A stretch of DNA of 64,000 nt from Diplolepis rosae. Lineage: Eukaryota; Arthropoda; Insecta; Hymenoptera; Diplolepididae. Both the position numbers and the translations under genes were made by a program. Shown here in pieces: positions 11,400 to 23,569 of the stretch. Every line of letters starts with the position of its first letter. Positions within the stretch are counted from its first letter, which is position 1. Below the pieces are notes generated by a model. That model was not told the origin of the DNA, did not search any database, and saw only the letters and a list, made by a program, of their open reading frames with translations. The stretch is taken from the NCBI GenBank assembly GCA_030998225.1, contig JAPYXD010000698.1, positions 6,551,001 to 6,615,000 of the forward strand. The letters are read 5' to 3'.

Positions 11400-12110
11400 A
11401 CTCTGGCGCGTATATCGCTTCGCGATATTCTTCATGTTAATCGAGCGAAGGACGAAGACGTCCTTATGTACTTACATGTGCAAGCTCGAGCCTTACTCCT
11501 CGGGCTCCCTTTCCGCTCTCTCACCTGCCAAGGCGTGTACAGAGCATTTACCTACCCACCTACCTATGCATATGTTGTCGATTGTGCGTATCTGCACCGT
11601 ACATTCACGGCTTTTCGAAACAAAAGAGCCCGCTCCTTGGGTGGTTCAGAGCAGACTAGCTTGTGTGAGAGAGGAAGCGAGGTAGAGGTAGTCATTTGAT
11701 ACGAGACTCAACCTCAACCTCCTATTGGCTGGACTTGCTATTTCATTGGTCGCTTGCTCTTACTCCACGTGGAGTAAGTTACTTTCTCTCTCGCACCAAT
11801 TCCGCTTCGAATAATTCCATTTCTTTCTTGTCGTAGCAAACACTAATGCGATTCTGTCACCGACTTACGACGGTTCCTCATCCTCGTTTCTCTTCGTCTC
11901 TAGATCGATCCGTGTTGAATCGATCGTATTTTGGAGCAACACTCGTGATTTTTATGCAATTCAGTGACCGCGGTATTTATCGAGACGATAAGGTTACCCC
12001 AAGCACTTTGAGCTCAGTCTAAAATGTCCTCCACGGAAGTTCTTCGGTTTTTGAGTTTCTCGAATCGATAGCCAAGACCGTTCCTTACTTCCAACACTAT
12101 CCATTTAACT
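11400..12110. promoter_or_regulatory. GC-richer unique stretch, possible promoter or regulatory region
   Basis: Unlike its surroundings it is not repetitive. It has CCAAT-type motifs (CTATTGGCTGG, TTCATTGGTCG, CACCAATTCC) and a CACGTG E-box inside CTCCACGTGGAG near 11765. Short ORFs across it overlap in several frames and none resembles a known protein. Which gene, if any, it serves is not visible. Confidence 0.25.
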
Positions 12111-12349
12111 TGAGGTTAAACAAATATTAACTCTTTTCAAATATGGAAATGCTGACTTGCAAATTAGAGATTCTTCTCATTTAATTAGATAAGTAAATTT
12201 CTATTTAAGTACTTTAATGATTTGATAGAAGAGAGAATTATAACAATTATGCCAATGAGCACATAACGATCTTTGTATTCATATGTTAAAACGAAATAAA
12301 AAACGTTCTAAACTTTCGTTCGTATCAGAAAGACTTAAAGTAACTTGTT

Positions 12350-13160
12350 ATAAGCGTGTTCCTTAGCAAGCTGAAAAAAATATCCGTATCTAAAGTGCTG
12401 CACCAAAACGTGATCGACTCAGCGTGGATTGATCTTCTTGTAGTCACACAGTTACCGTCTTCCTCTTTATACCTTGCTTGGAATATTGTCTTCTCCCTCT
12501 TGAAAAGAGTCTCTCAGCAGCAAAGCAGCAAGATCCCTCGTAAGATATATATGGATTCTCTCATTCCTTTTATATTCCACGCTTGCCTGCCCTCCATTTT
12601 GCTTGCTTGGGCCCTTGTCTGGTTCGCCGATCAGTGACTACCGTATGTGTCGGCCGCATGGTTATCTCACAGACTCTCATCTTTCTCTCTCGATCTCTCT
12701 CAAGGCATATTACTCTATCACTCTCTCACTGGGTCTCCCTCTTAGAGCTCACTGCCGTGTTGTTCCATCGTCGACTTGGTCTTCTTGGGTGTCGTCGTCG
12801 TCGTCGTTCCCCTTTGTGCAACGGGCGTGTTAGTGTATTCTTGCATGTATCTTTTCCTCTTGTATTGTCGGCAAATGCGGCATACTACGATGTCGAGACC
12901 GTGTGGTCAGCCACTGCACAACACGCTTCACGATTCTTATGCGGTGGAAGGTAAAAGGACACAAAAGAAGGAAAATATTGTCCGAGAAGAGAAACCCGTT
13001 CGAAAAGCAGGTGGGGCTTTAATAGAAATTCAAGATGGGTTTCCGATGAGAGTGCTTCCTAAACTTCAAGGACCTCAAACCTGCAAGTCCTGGAACTTGT
13101 GTATATACAACCTTTTCTGCCGTGATAAAAAATATACTCTCTATCGACTTTAATGGAATG
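12350..13160. other. Unique stretch with overlapping ORFs, no recognisable protein
   Basis: It contains CT-rich runs (about 12670-12740) and a GTC trinucleotide run near 12789. Four ORFs of 76-125 codons overlap on the plus strand in different frames. Their sequences are Ser/Leu/Arg-biased, as expected from translated CT-rich DNA. Could be an untranslated exon or enhancer. Confidence 0.2.
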
Positions 13161-13256
13161 CATGGAGAAACTCTTAATTGTAAAATCTAGTATTATTATA
13201 TTCATTTCAACTAATAGCACAGGTCTGCAAGGTTTTGTTGTTGAAAATCTATGGGT

Positions 13257-14092
13257 CGTTTCCGGAGTAATTTTTGACGTATAATCCGAACCCGGAATCA
13301 GAATCAGCCTATCACGTCAGGATCTTGAGATATTTGAGGTTATGTGCTCGAAAAATGGGGTTTTCGCTACTTTTGAGGTTATGTACAGGGCTCAAAAATT
13401 TGTTTTGGTTTTTTTCTCAAATGTCATCATTTAGCACTACTCTTTCCCTTCAAAATGAACTATTAAACAGTCACGAGCGATTTTGTTCACAAAGATACGG
13501 CCATATCAAGTTTTGACATTTATCCGAACAACCTTATGAGCGTTCACATTGACTCTTTGGTGCATACCATTCTGCATTCGAAAATTTATCTTGAAAATTT
13601 GTGCTTCCGGGTTTTGATGGTCTGTGAATAAGAATTTACAGACAGAAAATTGAAATTTCCATTTCTAAGATGGCGGATCGGAATTTACGAAATTAAACGA
13701 TTTCGCTCTCTAAAAACTCTTACTCGGGGGTTTCGGAATTGCTGATTACGAAAATGGGGTCGCAAGATTAACATTTCCATTTCCAAGATGGTAGATTCAA
13801 TGTCGAAGATCGAAATCGACAGAGAACACAGTATTTCATGTAAAAATATGGCCGTATCTTTGTGAAAAAAAATCCCTCGTGACTGTTCAATAGCTCATTT
13901 TGAAGGGAATGAGTAGTAGTAGTTGAGAAAAAAGCCAAAAAAATTTCTTGCGCCTTGTACATAACCTCAAAAGTAGCGAAAAACCCCATTTTTCGAGCAC
14001 ATAACCTCAAATATCTCAAAATCCTGACGTAATAGGCAGATTCTGATTTCGGATTCGGATTCTACGTCAAATATTACCCCAGAAATGAAAAC
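13257..14092. mobile_element. Foldback element related to 6704-9333
   Basis: Arms 13257-13520 and 13848-14092 are inverted copies sharing GAGATATTTGAGGTTATGTG and CACAAAGATACGGCCATAT. The core GACGTA-ATCCGAA-CC echoes the foldback at 6704-9333. No transposase. Confidence 0.65.
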
Positions 14093-14272
14093 AAAAGAAT
14101 ATATTATACTGATAAAAATTCACCAAAATTTCAAGGTTTCAACCTTTTGAGAGTGACGTTTTACATCTGTCAATTTCAACCAAAACTTACTGGTGGCGCC
14201 AATTTTTGTGAAACGGCGGAAACTTATTTGTACACATGATAATTGTAAATATAGTCTAACTTTATAAATTAC

Positions 14273-15787
14273 TTGTTCATTTCTCGTTATTTTGGCATAG
14301 GGTCAGATTCTTTTTATTTCCTTCGAATAAAATTTTCACTATTACATATAAAAATACTCAAAAAGAAAGCAAGGCAAACGTTTCGGCCACATATGGGGGC
14401 CCTCTTCAGTGCCATAAATTCAAAGATTAATTCAAAATTTCTTTAAAACGTAGATAATTAAAATAAGGATTATCATAAAATTGAAAAACTTATCTCATAG
14501 CTTGCAATTCAAAATGAAGTAGTCCAGTATGCAGCATCACGATTCGAAAAAATATTTAGAGTTCACTGTGAATAAAAAACCGGATAAAAAATAAACCTTT
14601 GCTCATCAAATCAAATCAAATTGCTCATCAATGGCAGAACGCGAACAAAACCGGATAACAAATAAACCGGGAAACATAAAAAAATTTTCTCCACACGAAC
14701 CGATCGCAATTTAAAAAAAAATTTTTATTAAAAAAGGATGCCAAATCGCTCATCAATGGCAGAACGCGAACAAGGTTTACATTTTTAAACTTTTCGTGAA
14801 GACTTTGTTACCGGAGTCTCTCACAGAATGATCTGAACTGTTTTAAAAACCGACTCAAGATTTTTGTTATTTTTTAAAGATAACATTTCAAGAAACGATT
14901 TTTTTTATATCAGCTTCACGGACAATCCATTTAACATTGAATTTGCAAGCAAGGCATTACAGAAACATAAATTATTATAATATCCAGACATGTACTTTTA
15001 CTCAATACTATTTGAGTATGTTAAGCAATAAATAAAAAAAAATTGAATGTTTTTTATTACTGCATTCAGATTTATTCTGAGATGTTTTAAAAAATACTAC
15101 ATTTATCTTTAAAAAATAACAAAAATCTTGAGTCGGTTTTTAAAACAGTTCAGATCATTCTGTGAGAGACTCCGGTAACAAAGTCTTCACGAAAAGTTTA
15201 AAAATGTAAACCTTGTTCGCGTTCTGCCATTGATGAGCGATTTGGCATCCTTTTTTAATAAAAATTTTTTTTTAAATTGCGATCGGTTCGTGTGGAGAAA
15301 ATTTTTTTATGTTTCCCGGTTTATTTGTTATCCGGTTTTGTTCGCGTTCTGCCATTGATGAGCAATTTGATTTGATTTGATGAGCAAAGGTTTATTTTTT
15401 ATCCGGTTTTTTATTCACAGTGAACTCTAAATATTTTTTCGAATCGTGATGCTGCATACTGGACTACTTCATTTTGAATTGCAAGCTTTGAGATAAGTTT
15501 TTGAATTCTATGATAATCCTTAATTTCATTATCTCCTATATTCTAATGTTTTACAGAAATTTTGAATTAATCTTTGAATTTATGGCACTGAAGAGGGCCC
15601 CCATATGTGGCCGAAACGTTTGCCTTGCTTTCTTTTTGAGTATTTTTATATGTAATAGTGAAAATTTTATTCGAAGGAAATAAAAAGAATCTGACCCTAT
15701 GCCAAAATAACGAGAAATGAACAAAAAATTCTATGAATTATGGGTCAATATAATAGCAGACATGTTATCAAACATGTCACTTTAAAA
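14273..15787. mobile_element. Long inverted-repeat PLE-type element with 12-bp duplication
   Basis: Arms 14273-14883 and 15104-15726 are near-identical inverted copies around a 220-bp loop. Each arm carries CTGAAGAG-GGCC...GGCC-GAAACG (14409-14379 minus, 15588-15618 plus). Flanks TTTATAAATTAC at 14261-14272 and 15788-15799 are a 12-bp target duplication. The right arm extends 61 bp further, as expected if the left end was truncated on insertion. No ORF of note. Confidence 0.75.
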
Positions 15788-15799
15788 TTTATAAATTAC

Positions 15800-16293
15800 C
15801 ATTGAGAGTTGCAAAGATTAATATCTTTGATGGCAAATTGAAACTAGTAATAAGTGATACCTATATAGATATTTGATTTCGACAAAGAACTATTGAATGA
15901 ACCTAAAGTTAGCCATAAACATGGAATTTTCGCAATTTGAAAAATATCTGAACATGGTGCTCTCAATATTGACCATTTTTTTAACTAAAAATAGTGCCGT
16001 TAAATTTCTAAAATTCAATGTGGATGGATAAATTCAGGTTCATTCAATAATTTTTTTGTCAAAAGTAAAAGAAAATTTTTTGTAAATTGGTTACGATCAC
16101 TTGGACGACCGGGGCAATTTAGCGCGCAATTTCTCTTCGTCGCGTGGTCACTCAGCATTATAAGAACGCTGTGGCCACCATTTTGTTTAAACATTTTTTT
16201 TTGACAGTGGAAATGTAAAATTTAAGGATGAATAAAAACGCAAGCAAAATTTCAAATCGATTGCTATTATAGCTATTTATTTATCACGACCTG
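15800..16293. other. No feature recognised
   Basis: AT-rich sequence with a slightly GC-richer patch near 16095-16180; no ORF or repeat match was noticed. Confidence 0.3.
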
Positions 16294-16518
16294 CACTGAA
16301 AAAAATGGTTACTAAAACCAACTACCTCGGTTTGTAAAATATGCCTCAGCTATTTTATTAGTTAGCACAATTTTTTTTGTTGGTGTTAATACTCAAGTTC
16401 TTGTGATAACAATTGAGATAGTAACACCAACAAAAAAATTGTTGTGCTAACTAATAAAATAGCTGAGGCATATTTTACAAACGAAAGTAGTTGGTTTTAC
16501 TAACCATTTTTTTCAGTG
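16294..16518. mobile_element. CACTG-end palindromic MITE, copy 1
   Basis: CACTGAAAAAAATGGTTA...TAACCATTTTTTTCAGTG, flanked by TG on both sides. Almost the whole 225 bp is palindromic. Confidence 0.75.
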
Positions 16519-16681
16519 TGAAATATGTACTCGTTTTTAGCATTTAAACACTAGAATAACCCCTTAAGTTGCGTTAAATTAGTATTTGAGTGTATATTGA
16601 TATGTTTACTATTTATATTGATACGTTTATACGTGTATGTGTATGTAAGTATGTAACTGTGTTTATAAAATACTCTCTCTA

Positions 16682-16910
16682 CACTGAAAAAAATGGTTAG
16701 TAAAACCAACTACTTCGGTTTGTAAAATATGCCTCAGCTATTTTATTAGTTAGCACAGCAATTTTTTTTGTTTGTTTTACTATCTCAATTGTTATCACAA
16801 GAACTTGGGTAGTAACACCAACAAAAAAAATTGTTGTGCTTACTAATAAAATAGCTGAGGCATATTTTACAAACCGAAGTAGTTGGTTTTACTAACCATT
16901 TTTTTCAGTG
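16682..16910. mobile_element. CACTG-end palindromic MITE, copy 2
   Basis: Same family, 163 bp from the first copy and in the same layout. The interior CCTCAGCTATTTTATTAGTT matches copy 1. Confidence 0.75.
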
Positions 16911-17960
16911 GATCAGACAAAAGATGTGGCTTTACTATTGTCTTTTGTAAACTTAACATAATTTTTTAGGAATTAATGAAACATTTATTGGGTTTACTTC
17001 AATATAATTCGCTCGATGTGTCGATCACGATTTTACTATTTCAGGAAATAAAACTTGCTTTTTTCAATTTATATTGAAATTTATATTGAAAAATTCCATC
17101 TTGTTTTAAATAACGTTAAAATTAATTCTAAATCATAGGTTGATAAGGTCGATATAGTAGAGTTCCGTTATCACTGATAGTGATACACTCTTCTAATGAT
17201 CGACATAATCGACTGAAATGATTTGGAAAAATCAGAAAACACTATTTTTTTCAATATTATTAGTAACTCCATAGTTTAATATTCAAAATAGTAATTTCTA
17301 AAAAACTGACGCTATATCCTCGTTTCCTATTGACTTTTAATAAAAATAAATACAATAATACTAAATTTTACAATGAAAAGTTTCTCCGTGTGGATAAAAC
17401 TAATTTATCCACACCTTATCTATGTGAATCCATTTTTATCTTCTCTGATTTAAAATTACCTTTTTTTAGTTATTTAGTTTCTAGTTATTTTAACCCCGAA
17501 TCTGAAGTTAAATTAACCTGTAAAATACTTTATTCAAGGGATGTTATTTTAACAGTAGAATTGGTGTAGCAACACCTTATCAAGGTGTAAAAATTTTAAC
17601 AAACTGAAGTTAATTGGATAAGACCTCTAGAAAACTACACGCGACATATATTACACATTGTTTTTTTTCTCCATCGATCCTTTAAAACGAATTTTTGTAT
17701 CAGACCTTTATATTACTTATTTTATCCCTCTTAGTCTATATTTTTCTCTCCATGTCTATTTGTAGCCATTTCACGCTAAACCATTTACATTTTTTTAATC
17801 TATCATCCAATCTTTTCAATACACACTTTATATCTAAATTCACACATTTTTATTACCGTTAATCCTTTTCAATATCTTATTCTGATCAATTACTCTATAT
17901 TTGTCTTCCGCCTATCAAGACCAATCAATTCCGCTCTCACTTTTTCCAGGATATGACTAA
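16911..17960. other. No feature recognised
   Basis: AT-rich sequence. A 79-codon frame at 17330-17569 is Asn/Lys/Phe/Ser-rich with no recognisable motif and is not supported as a gene. Confidence 0.3.
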
Positions 17961-18278
17961 AAAATATAGGTGGTATAGAAAAATAATAACTCAGAAGATT
18001 ACATACCTTCAAACATTTCGAATCTGATCAAAGTTCTCATCAGTGGTCTTTATTTCTAAAATATTAAAACAATCAATAAAATATTGCACATATGAGCCCC
18101 TATTTTGGAGTAAACTTTGATAATCTGAATCTCAAAGTTTTGTACTACACGAAGAAACTTTTTATAGCGCAATATATGTTTTAGTTTATAATAATATTTC
18201 TAAAAAATATTAGGAATCAAGGGGAAATCCTAGCAAACTGAAAGTTTTTCGCAGTCAAAATAGTAAAGATTCAAAAAA

Positions 18279-18804
18279 TTAATTAGTTGAGTTTGAAATT
18301 TCTGGCACTGCCTACATTATCGGAGGAGAATCACTAGTCGCGTATCAGATAGGATACGTTGCCGACAGGTGTCCTGGTAGACAATTTCAAGCTCTTATAT
18401 TGCAAATAATGCCAATGAATTCAAATATTAAAGAATTTTGAAAATCTTTCCGTGGAAAAAAAGACGCTTTCGACTGCGCTGGGATTCGAGCCCAGGTCTT
18501 TCGATTGTCGGTCGACTGCTCTAAACCACTAAGCTACACAGGCGTCCGACATCTCTTTCTCTACAGGAAGATCTCCTTATATCGCTTAGTGGCTCAGCCT
18601 TGAGGCTATAGAATGATTTCAAATTAATTAGTTGAGTTTGAAATTTCTGGCACTGCCTACATTATCGGAGAATCACTAGTCGCGTATCAGATAGGATAAG
18701 TTGCCGACAGGTGTCCTCGTAGACAATTTCAAACTCTTATATCGCAAATAATGCCAATGAATTCAAATATTAAAGAATTTTGAAAATCTTTCTGTGGAAA
18801 AAAA
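18279..18804. repeat. Direct repeat pair (about 180 bp each)
   Basis: TTAATTAGTTGAGTTTGAAA starts at 18279 and again at 18624. Both run through CACTAGTCGCGTATCAGATA to GAAAATCTTTC(C/T)GTGGAAAA and then meet a tRNA-like segment, antisense after the first and sense after the second. Confidence 0.75.
18463..18547 (-). mobile_element. tRNA-derived SINE head, antisense copy
   Basis: On the minus strand GACGCCTGTGTAGCTTAGTG (A-box like) is followed by a TTCGA-type B box inside CTGGGCTCGAATCCCAG, closing with GCGTC. Three relatives are in this window. Confidence 0.7.
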
Positions 18805-18883
18805 CCTGTGTAGCTTAGTGGTTAGAGCAGTCGACCGGCAATGGAAAGACCTGGGTTCGAAACCCAGCGCAGTCGAAAGCGTC
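18805..18883 (+). mobile_element. tRNA-derived SINE head, sense copy
   Basis: TGTAGCTTAGTGGTTAGAGC gives the A box and CTGGGTTCGAAACCCAG the T-arm/B box. A GCGTC-T-run tail follows. The anticodon arm is short and the acceptor does not pair canonically, so this is not a functional tRNA gene. Confidence 0.7.
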
Positions 18884-19370
18884 TTTTTTTCAACAGAAAG
18901 ATTTTCAAAATTATTTAAAAAATTATATGAAAATTTAGTATAGGTTATAGTAAAGTTTGATGCAATCTATGGTAAATTATCATATAGTATATTTAAAGTT
19001 TAGTATTTCGCTGCAAAAAATTCTTACAATGACACGTTTTTTAAAAATTGAAACGTAATTTAGCAAAAATTGTAAACTTGGGTTTCTCCGTGTAGAATTT
19101 CATTGTTATTCCTAAGGAAGCTTTAGGTATTTTATCGATGTTTTTTGTACAATTTTGTGTAAATTTTCTTACGGTTTTTTACACTTTTTCACATTACCAA
19201 AGTGTATTCCAAAATAGTGCTCATATATGCAATATTTTAGTTACTTTTGTGATATTTTAGAAATAAAGATCACTAATGAAGATATTTATTAGAGTCGAAA
19301 CGTTTACAAGTATGTAACCTTTTGAGTTATTATTTCTGGACCCTAAAGCTAATATTAACAACAACATCGT

Positions 19371-20340
19371 ATACAATTTATTATTTGAAGGTCGATACGA
19401 GTCTCATTTTATGAGTATAAAAAAACTCATAGATTTGTTTGATCAAGCTGTTATTTAAAATTTTATCAAAATGTAATGCTGAAATGGAATAACTAAATAT
19501 TGGTTTCATTACTACATATAAGCTATCATGAAATTTTGCTTGACTAAACGATAATTTGGCTGAAAGACGTTGAGTATTATGAAAGAGAATGTGTTTCTAC
19601 GTTTGTGTATTCAAGCTTACATATCTGCAGAACCATATTCGTCTTACATGTGCGAATCAAGATGATTTGCTCTGGTACGAATGCTGTCTCGACAGCCGTG
19701 ACTTTTTGCAATGATCTCTCCTCTTGAGGCTCTTTCGCACTCTCATTCTAGGGCGATCTTTTTTCCACTCGATAGACTACTGAGTCAAAACTTATCTCTT
19801 GAGTCCAGAGAACATTCCTTATATAGATGATGAACGATCAACTGATTCCATTAGCCTCCCTCATAAAACAGTTTTTGTACCAATATTTTATTTACCTTTT
19901 TAAATTCGATTTTTTAAAGAGTTCTCTCTTATATGTTTATTCTTCTTATCATCATTCATCACTCGTTTCGAGTTCTAAAAAAATATTCAAGTCGGTCGAA
20001 AATGCGTAAACCTTTCCGAGGAATTCCAGTAAAAGCGAGGCAGCGGCATTCTTGAAAGTAAGTGTCATAATTGTGTATAGCATACGTGGTAGAATAACAG
20101 AGTCCAGACATGTTATTTATTTTCACTCACGTTTATTAGTGAAACAAAAACGCTTGGTCTGCGTATGCTCGGTTTGTCAGCGAATCGAGGGCAGTTTTTG
20201 CCGATTGTTGAAAATCGTTCAACAATAATTCACATGAAAAAACAAACCGTTCCAATAAGCTGTGGACTCATAATCATTCGTATTTCTCATATCCATTAGA
20301 ATTAACAACCTCAAAATGAATTCCTGCACTATTAGAAATG
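19371..20340. other. Unique sequence, no gene recognised
   Basis: Moderate-complexity sequence with patches such as GATCTCTCCTCTTGAGGCTC near 19711; no convincing coding frame. Confidence 0.25.
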
Positions 20341-20560
20341 TTCGGAAATTTACAAAATTTTTATGTTACGTAAAATTTGACGATATTTATGATTTTTTTT
20401 AGTAAAAGTACCTTTCAATTGCGAAAAAGGTAATGAATGTTTTGAAATTTTTTTCATATTATGAAACTCTACTGAATTTTTATAAAATTTATCTCAAAAC
20501 TACCAAACTTTAACAGATTTTTATAAAATTTATCATAAATTTACGAAACTGTGACAAAAT

Positions 20561-21480
20561 TTTCAGTTACCCGGAACGTAAAATTATACCTGTTACAACT
20601 TTCAGAATTTGTGGATACAAGTATCAGAATATTCAGAATTTCAGGAAATGTAGTTAATTTTTAGGAAATTAGAGAAACAATTTCCTAATTTTCAGTTACA
20701 AAGTCTTGAATATTTCAATATTAATTTTTAATATATTTACAGTTCACTGTAATTGCTGATAAGTTTTGAAATTTTTTTCAAAATTTTTACTAAAAAGAAG
20801 TTATCAGACGTGTTTTGTTTCGTTTCCCAAATGTTTGGATAAACACTTTGTAAATTAAAAAAGTTATCTTACATGAACGAATAAATGTACAATTTAGTCA
20901 CGTGGTTCGATTGATCCATGGCCTCAAGAATAAATTTCTTAATTTTAAGTTACAAAATTCCTGTTAAAAGTTTCAAAATTTTCAGATACAAATATCAGAA
21001 TTTTCAACACTTTGTAACTGAAAATTTAAAAATTGTTTCTTAAATTTAGAAAAAAGTAACTATATTTCCTCAAATTCTATCTCAATTTTACGAAATTGTG
21101 ACCGAATGAAACTTCAGTTACCCGAAACGTAAAATTATTCCTGTTAGAAGATTCAGAATTTTCAGATACAAATATCAGAATTTTTAACACATTGTAATTG
21201 AAAATTGAGAAATCGTTTCTTGAATTTACTAAAAAGTAACTTGATTTTCTGAAATTCTATCTTAATTTTACGTAATTCTAACTGAATGAAACTTCAGTTA
21301 CCCGGAACGTAAAATTTTTCCTGTTACAACTTTCAGAATTTCCAGATACAAATATCAGAATATTTAACACTTTATTACTGAAAATTAAGAAATTTTCTTC
21401 TAAATTTACTAAAAAGTAACTGAATTCTCCTAAATTCTATCTTAATTTAAAGAAACTGTAACTGAATGAAACTCCAGTCA
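20561..21480. repeat. 180-bp tandem repeat array (satellite-like)
   Basis: AC(T)TCAGTTACCC recurs at 21111, 21291 and (diverged, ACTCCAGTCA) 21471, exactly 180 bp apart. An older unit covers about 20935-21110, and a further one starts at 20561. Each unit has CCTGTTA(G/C)AA, CAGATACAAATATCAGAAT and TACTAAAAAGTAACT. An inverted diverged unit is at about 25370-25540. Confidence 0.8.
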
Positions 21481-21510
21481 CATGTTCCAAAAAATTACGA
21501 TAGAAATTTC

Positions 21511-22126
21511 TAACAGTGTTAGAATTTCTCAATATGTAAGACTCAATCCTCTATATTGTGAAATCTGTTGCTTCTGACTATCAATAGTTCCAGATGAATA
21601 GTTGTTAAATTTGTTAGGGAGATGTCGAATGGAAATCCGGTAGATGGGCTGATCTCTTGCAAGGACCTATAGTCTATACGGTCGCAGTTTGAATAGAGTA
21701 CGGTCTGTTTGCCTTATCAATTAGCCCGAAATTAGCGTAATAAGCTTATAACATGGGCTATCGCTGGGTTCACAGGGCTGTGTCTATACCTGTACAACAA
21801 AGGCGAGGGGTCACTTCGGGGGCAGCGTAGAGAGGCGGCGGTGGTTACATCTAGATAGCAGATAGCCAGGACCGTGGTCTCGTTTGCGGTTTGACCACCC
21901 TTGTGGTACTTTGTCCTAACCACCCCTAACCACTCTACCGCACCATCCACAGTCGCGCCGTATGCAGAGAGCGATAATGTCGCCCTTGCTGCGGCCATCT
22001 CTCGCTGCTCCCGCGCATTTAAAGCGTTACGTCGATCCTCAAATTAACGACTTTTCCTCCATCCTGCTCTTCTTACATTTTAATAAAAATAATAAATTCA
22101 ATTATAAATTCTCTAAAAATGATATT
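21511..22126. other. GC-richer unique stretch, no gene recognised
   Basis: 21600-22030 is more GC-rich than its flanks. A minus-strand 88-codon frame at 21732-21998 is Ala/Arg/Ser/Thr-rich with no domain that I recognise. Confidence 0.2.
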
Positions 22127-23569
22127 TTAAGAGGGTCCTCTACTCTCGCCGGTTTCAAAAACTCGATATTTTTTTAAATTTCAATCTATGTGTATCTGAG
22201 AATACACCACAGGAAGGATTTTGTGATGAGGAAGGAGAACTCTACGACCCTGGTATAGCAGATTAACTCGTAAGTTACTACAATCAAGTTATACATCGTA
22301 ATTTATCATTAAGGGGGCGTTCTCATCGAACGGTTTCAGAAAATCGATTTTTTTTTTATTTTTTCAAAGATTAGGGATCTAAGAATAGTATAACAAAAGG
22401 ATTTGTTTTACTATGGCAGTTACGTCAAGAAAATTAAACTCAATTTGTCGCTTTTTTTCATTGGAAACTTTAAACGCGTTTTTCTCAAAACTACTTTTTC
22501 CAAACTGGTTCCCACGATTTCTAAGAAACTAGTAGACGGGTTTTGATAAATTTTTTTTAAAGGTGTGGAAATGTACTCGCTATCGTCTGACGGACGTTTT
22601 TTCCCCTATTGTTTATAACAAATGGTTAATGAATTTTGAAAGATGAAAAAAGGTGAAAAAAATCAATTTTTTTTTCTGTAGCCCGACATTTTGAAAATTG
22701 TTATGATAAAAAAAAAACCTCCATCAGACGATAACTACACTACCACAGATTAAGAAAAACATTTACTCTTGTGTTTCAGACCAGCCATTTTTGAGATTTG
22801 GTGGGAACCATCAACCAACTTTTTTTGGAAGGCCTATGTTCGCAAGGGTGCAATGGCCAAAAGGTGAACATTTTTTCATACAAGTTTTCTCAATTTTGTA
22901 GTCTAAGGGTTAATAAAACTTTTAAAAGAAACCGCATTAAAAAATCAATTATAGTTTTCGCACAGTAAAATTCCAAAAAACGCTTCGAAATACGGCCAAT
23001 CCATGAGAACACCCCCTTAAACGCGTTTTCCCGAAAGTAGTGTTCTTTTAGCTGCCGAGTAAAACTTCTCATAAAAGTATTGGTCCGATTTTAATAATTT
23101 TTTTTCAATTATTCAGAAAACATACCGCTATGTTTTTTCGAGTACGATTTGCAAAATTTTATTTTGTTCCATTTTTATAGCCTCTAATAGGTCAAAAATG
23201 ACGTAAAAATTGGAAATTTTTACAAATCGTTGCATAACTTTTACAAATTGCAAAATAAAAAAAATCTGTCTGAGGAAAACATAGCCATCGTAACTATGAT
23301 TATAAAGAATATCAATTTTCTGATTACAGATTACCCAATTGGCTACAACTTTGCTTAAGCGGGACCCATGCAGTTATAAAATCAATGTCATCAATGACGT
23401 TTCAAGGTCACGAGAGTTATTTTTTTCGTCTTCAAAAGTAAAATTGAAAAGTCAAAACATGTATCTTAGAAATAAAAAAAAATTTCAAAATCTATTCAGT
23501 AGATCCTTTGCAATTTATTCCCCAAAAAACCGCTCAATTTCAGGCCTCGAGAGTAGACGACCCCCTTAA
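22127..23569. mobile_element. TTAA-flanked element (outer)
   Basis: TTAAGAGGGTCCTCTACTCT at 22127 is matched by GAGAGTAGACGACCCCCTTA-A ending at 23569. It was split by insertion of the element at 22309-23020. No transposase. Confidence 0.65.
22309..23020. mobile_element. TTAA-flanked element nested in the previous one
   Basis: TTAAGGGGGCGTTCTCATCG...CATGAGAACACCCCCTTAA. 712 bp. Interior phrases such as AAACGCGTTTTTCTCAAAAC are shared with several other TTAA elements here. Confidence 0.7.

Larger units (their letters stand above)
17970..19350. mobile_element. PLE-type hairpin split by SINE-containing sequence
   Basis: The left arm (17970-18075) reads on the minus strand into TTTAGAAATAAAGACCACTG and ATGAGAAC. 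The right arm (19235-19350) reads TTTAGAAATAAAGATCACTA, then GAAACGTTTAC and TTTCTGGACCCTAAAGC. These are inverted copies of the 3604-4111 module. The interior holds a direct repeat and an inverted pair of tRNA-like sequences. Confidence 0.55.

Noticed and set aside
12356..13153. Overlapping plus-strand ORFs of 76-125 codons
   Set aside because: They overlap in different frames, have CT-tract-derived composition, and show no domain or splice-signal support.
18463..18883. Functional tRNA genes
   Set aside because: Boxes A and B are present, but the acceptor pairing is not canonical, several diverged copies exist, and one has a target duplication; SINE origin is better supported.
20561..21480. 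CRISPR-like array
   Set aside because: The unit is 180 bp throughout with no spacer/repeat division, and the DNA is eukaryotic.
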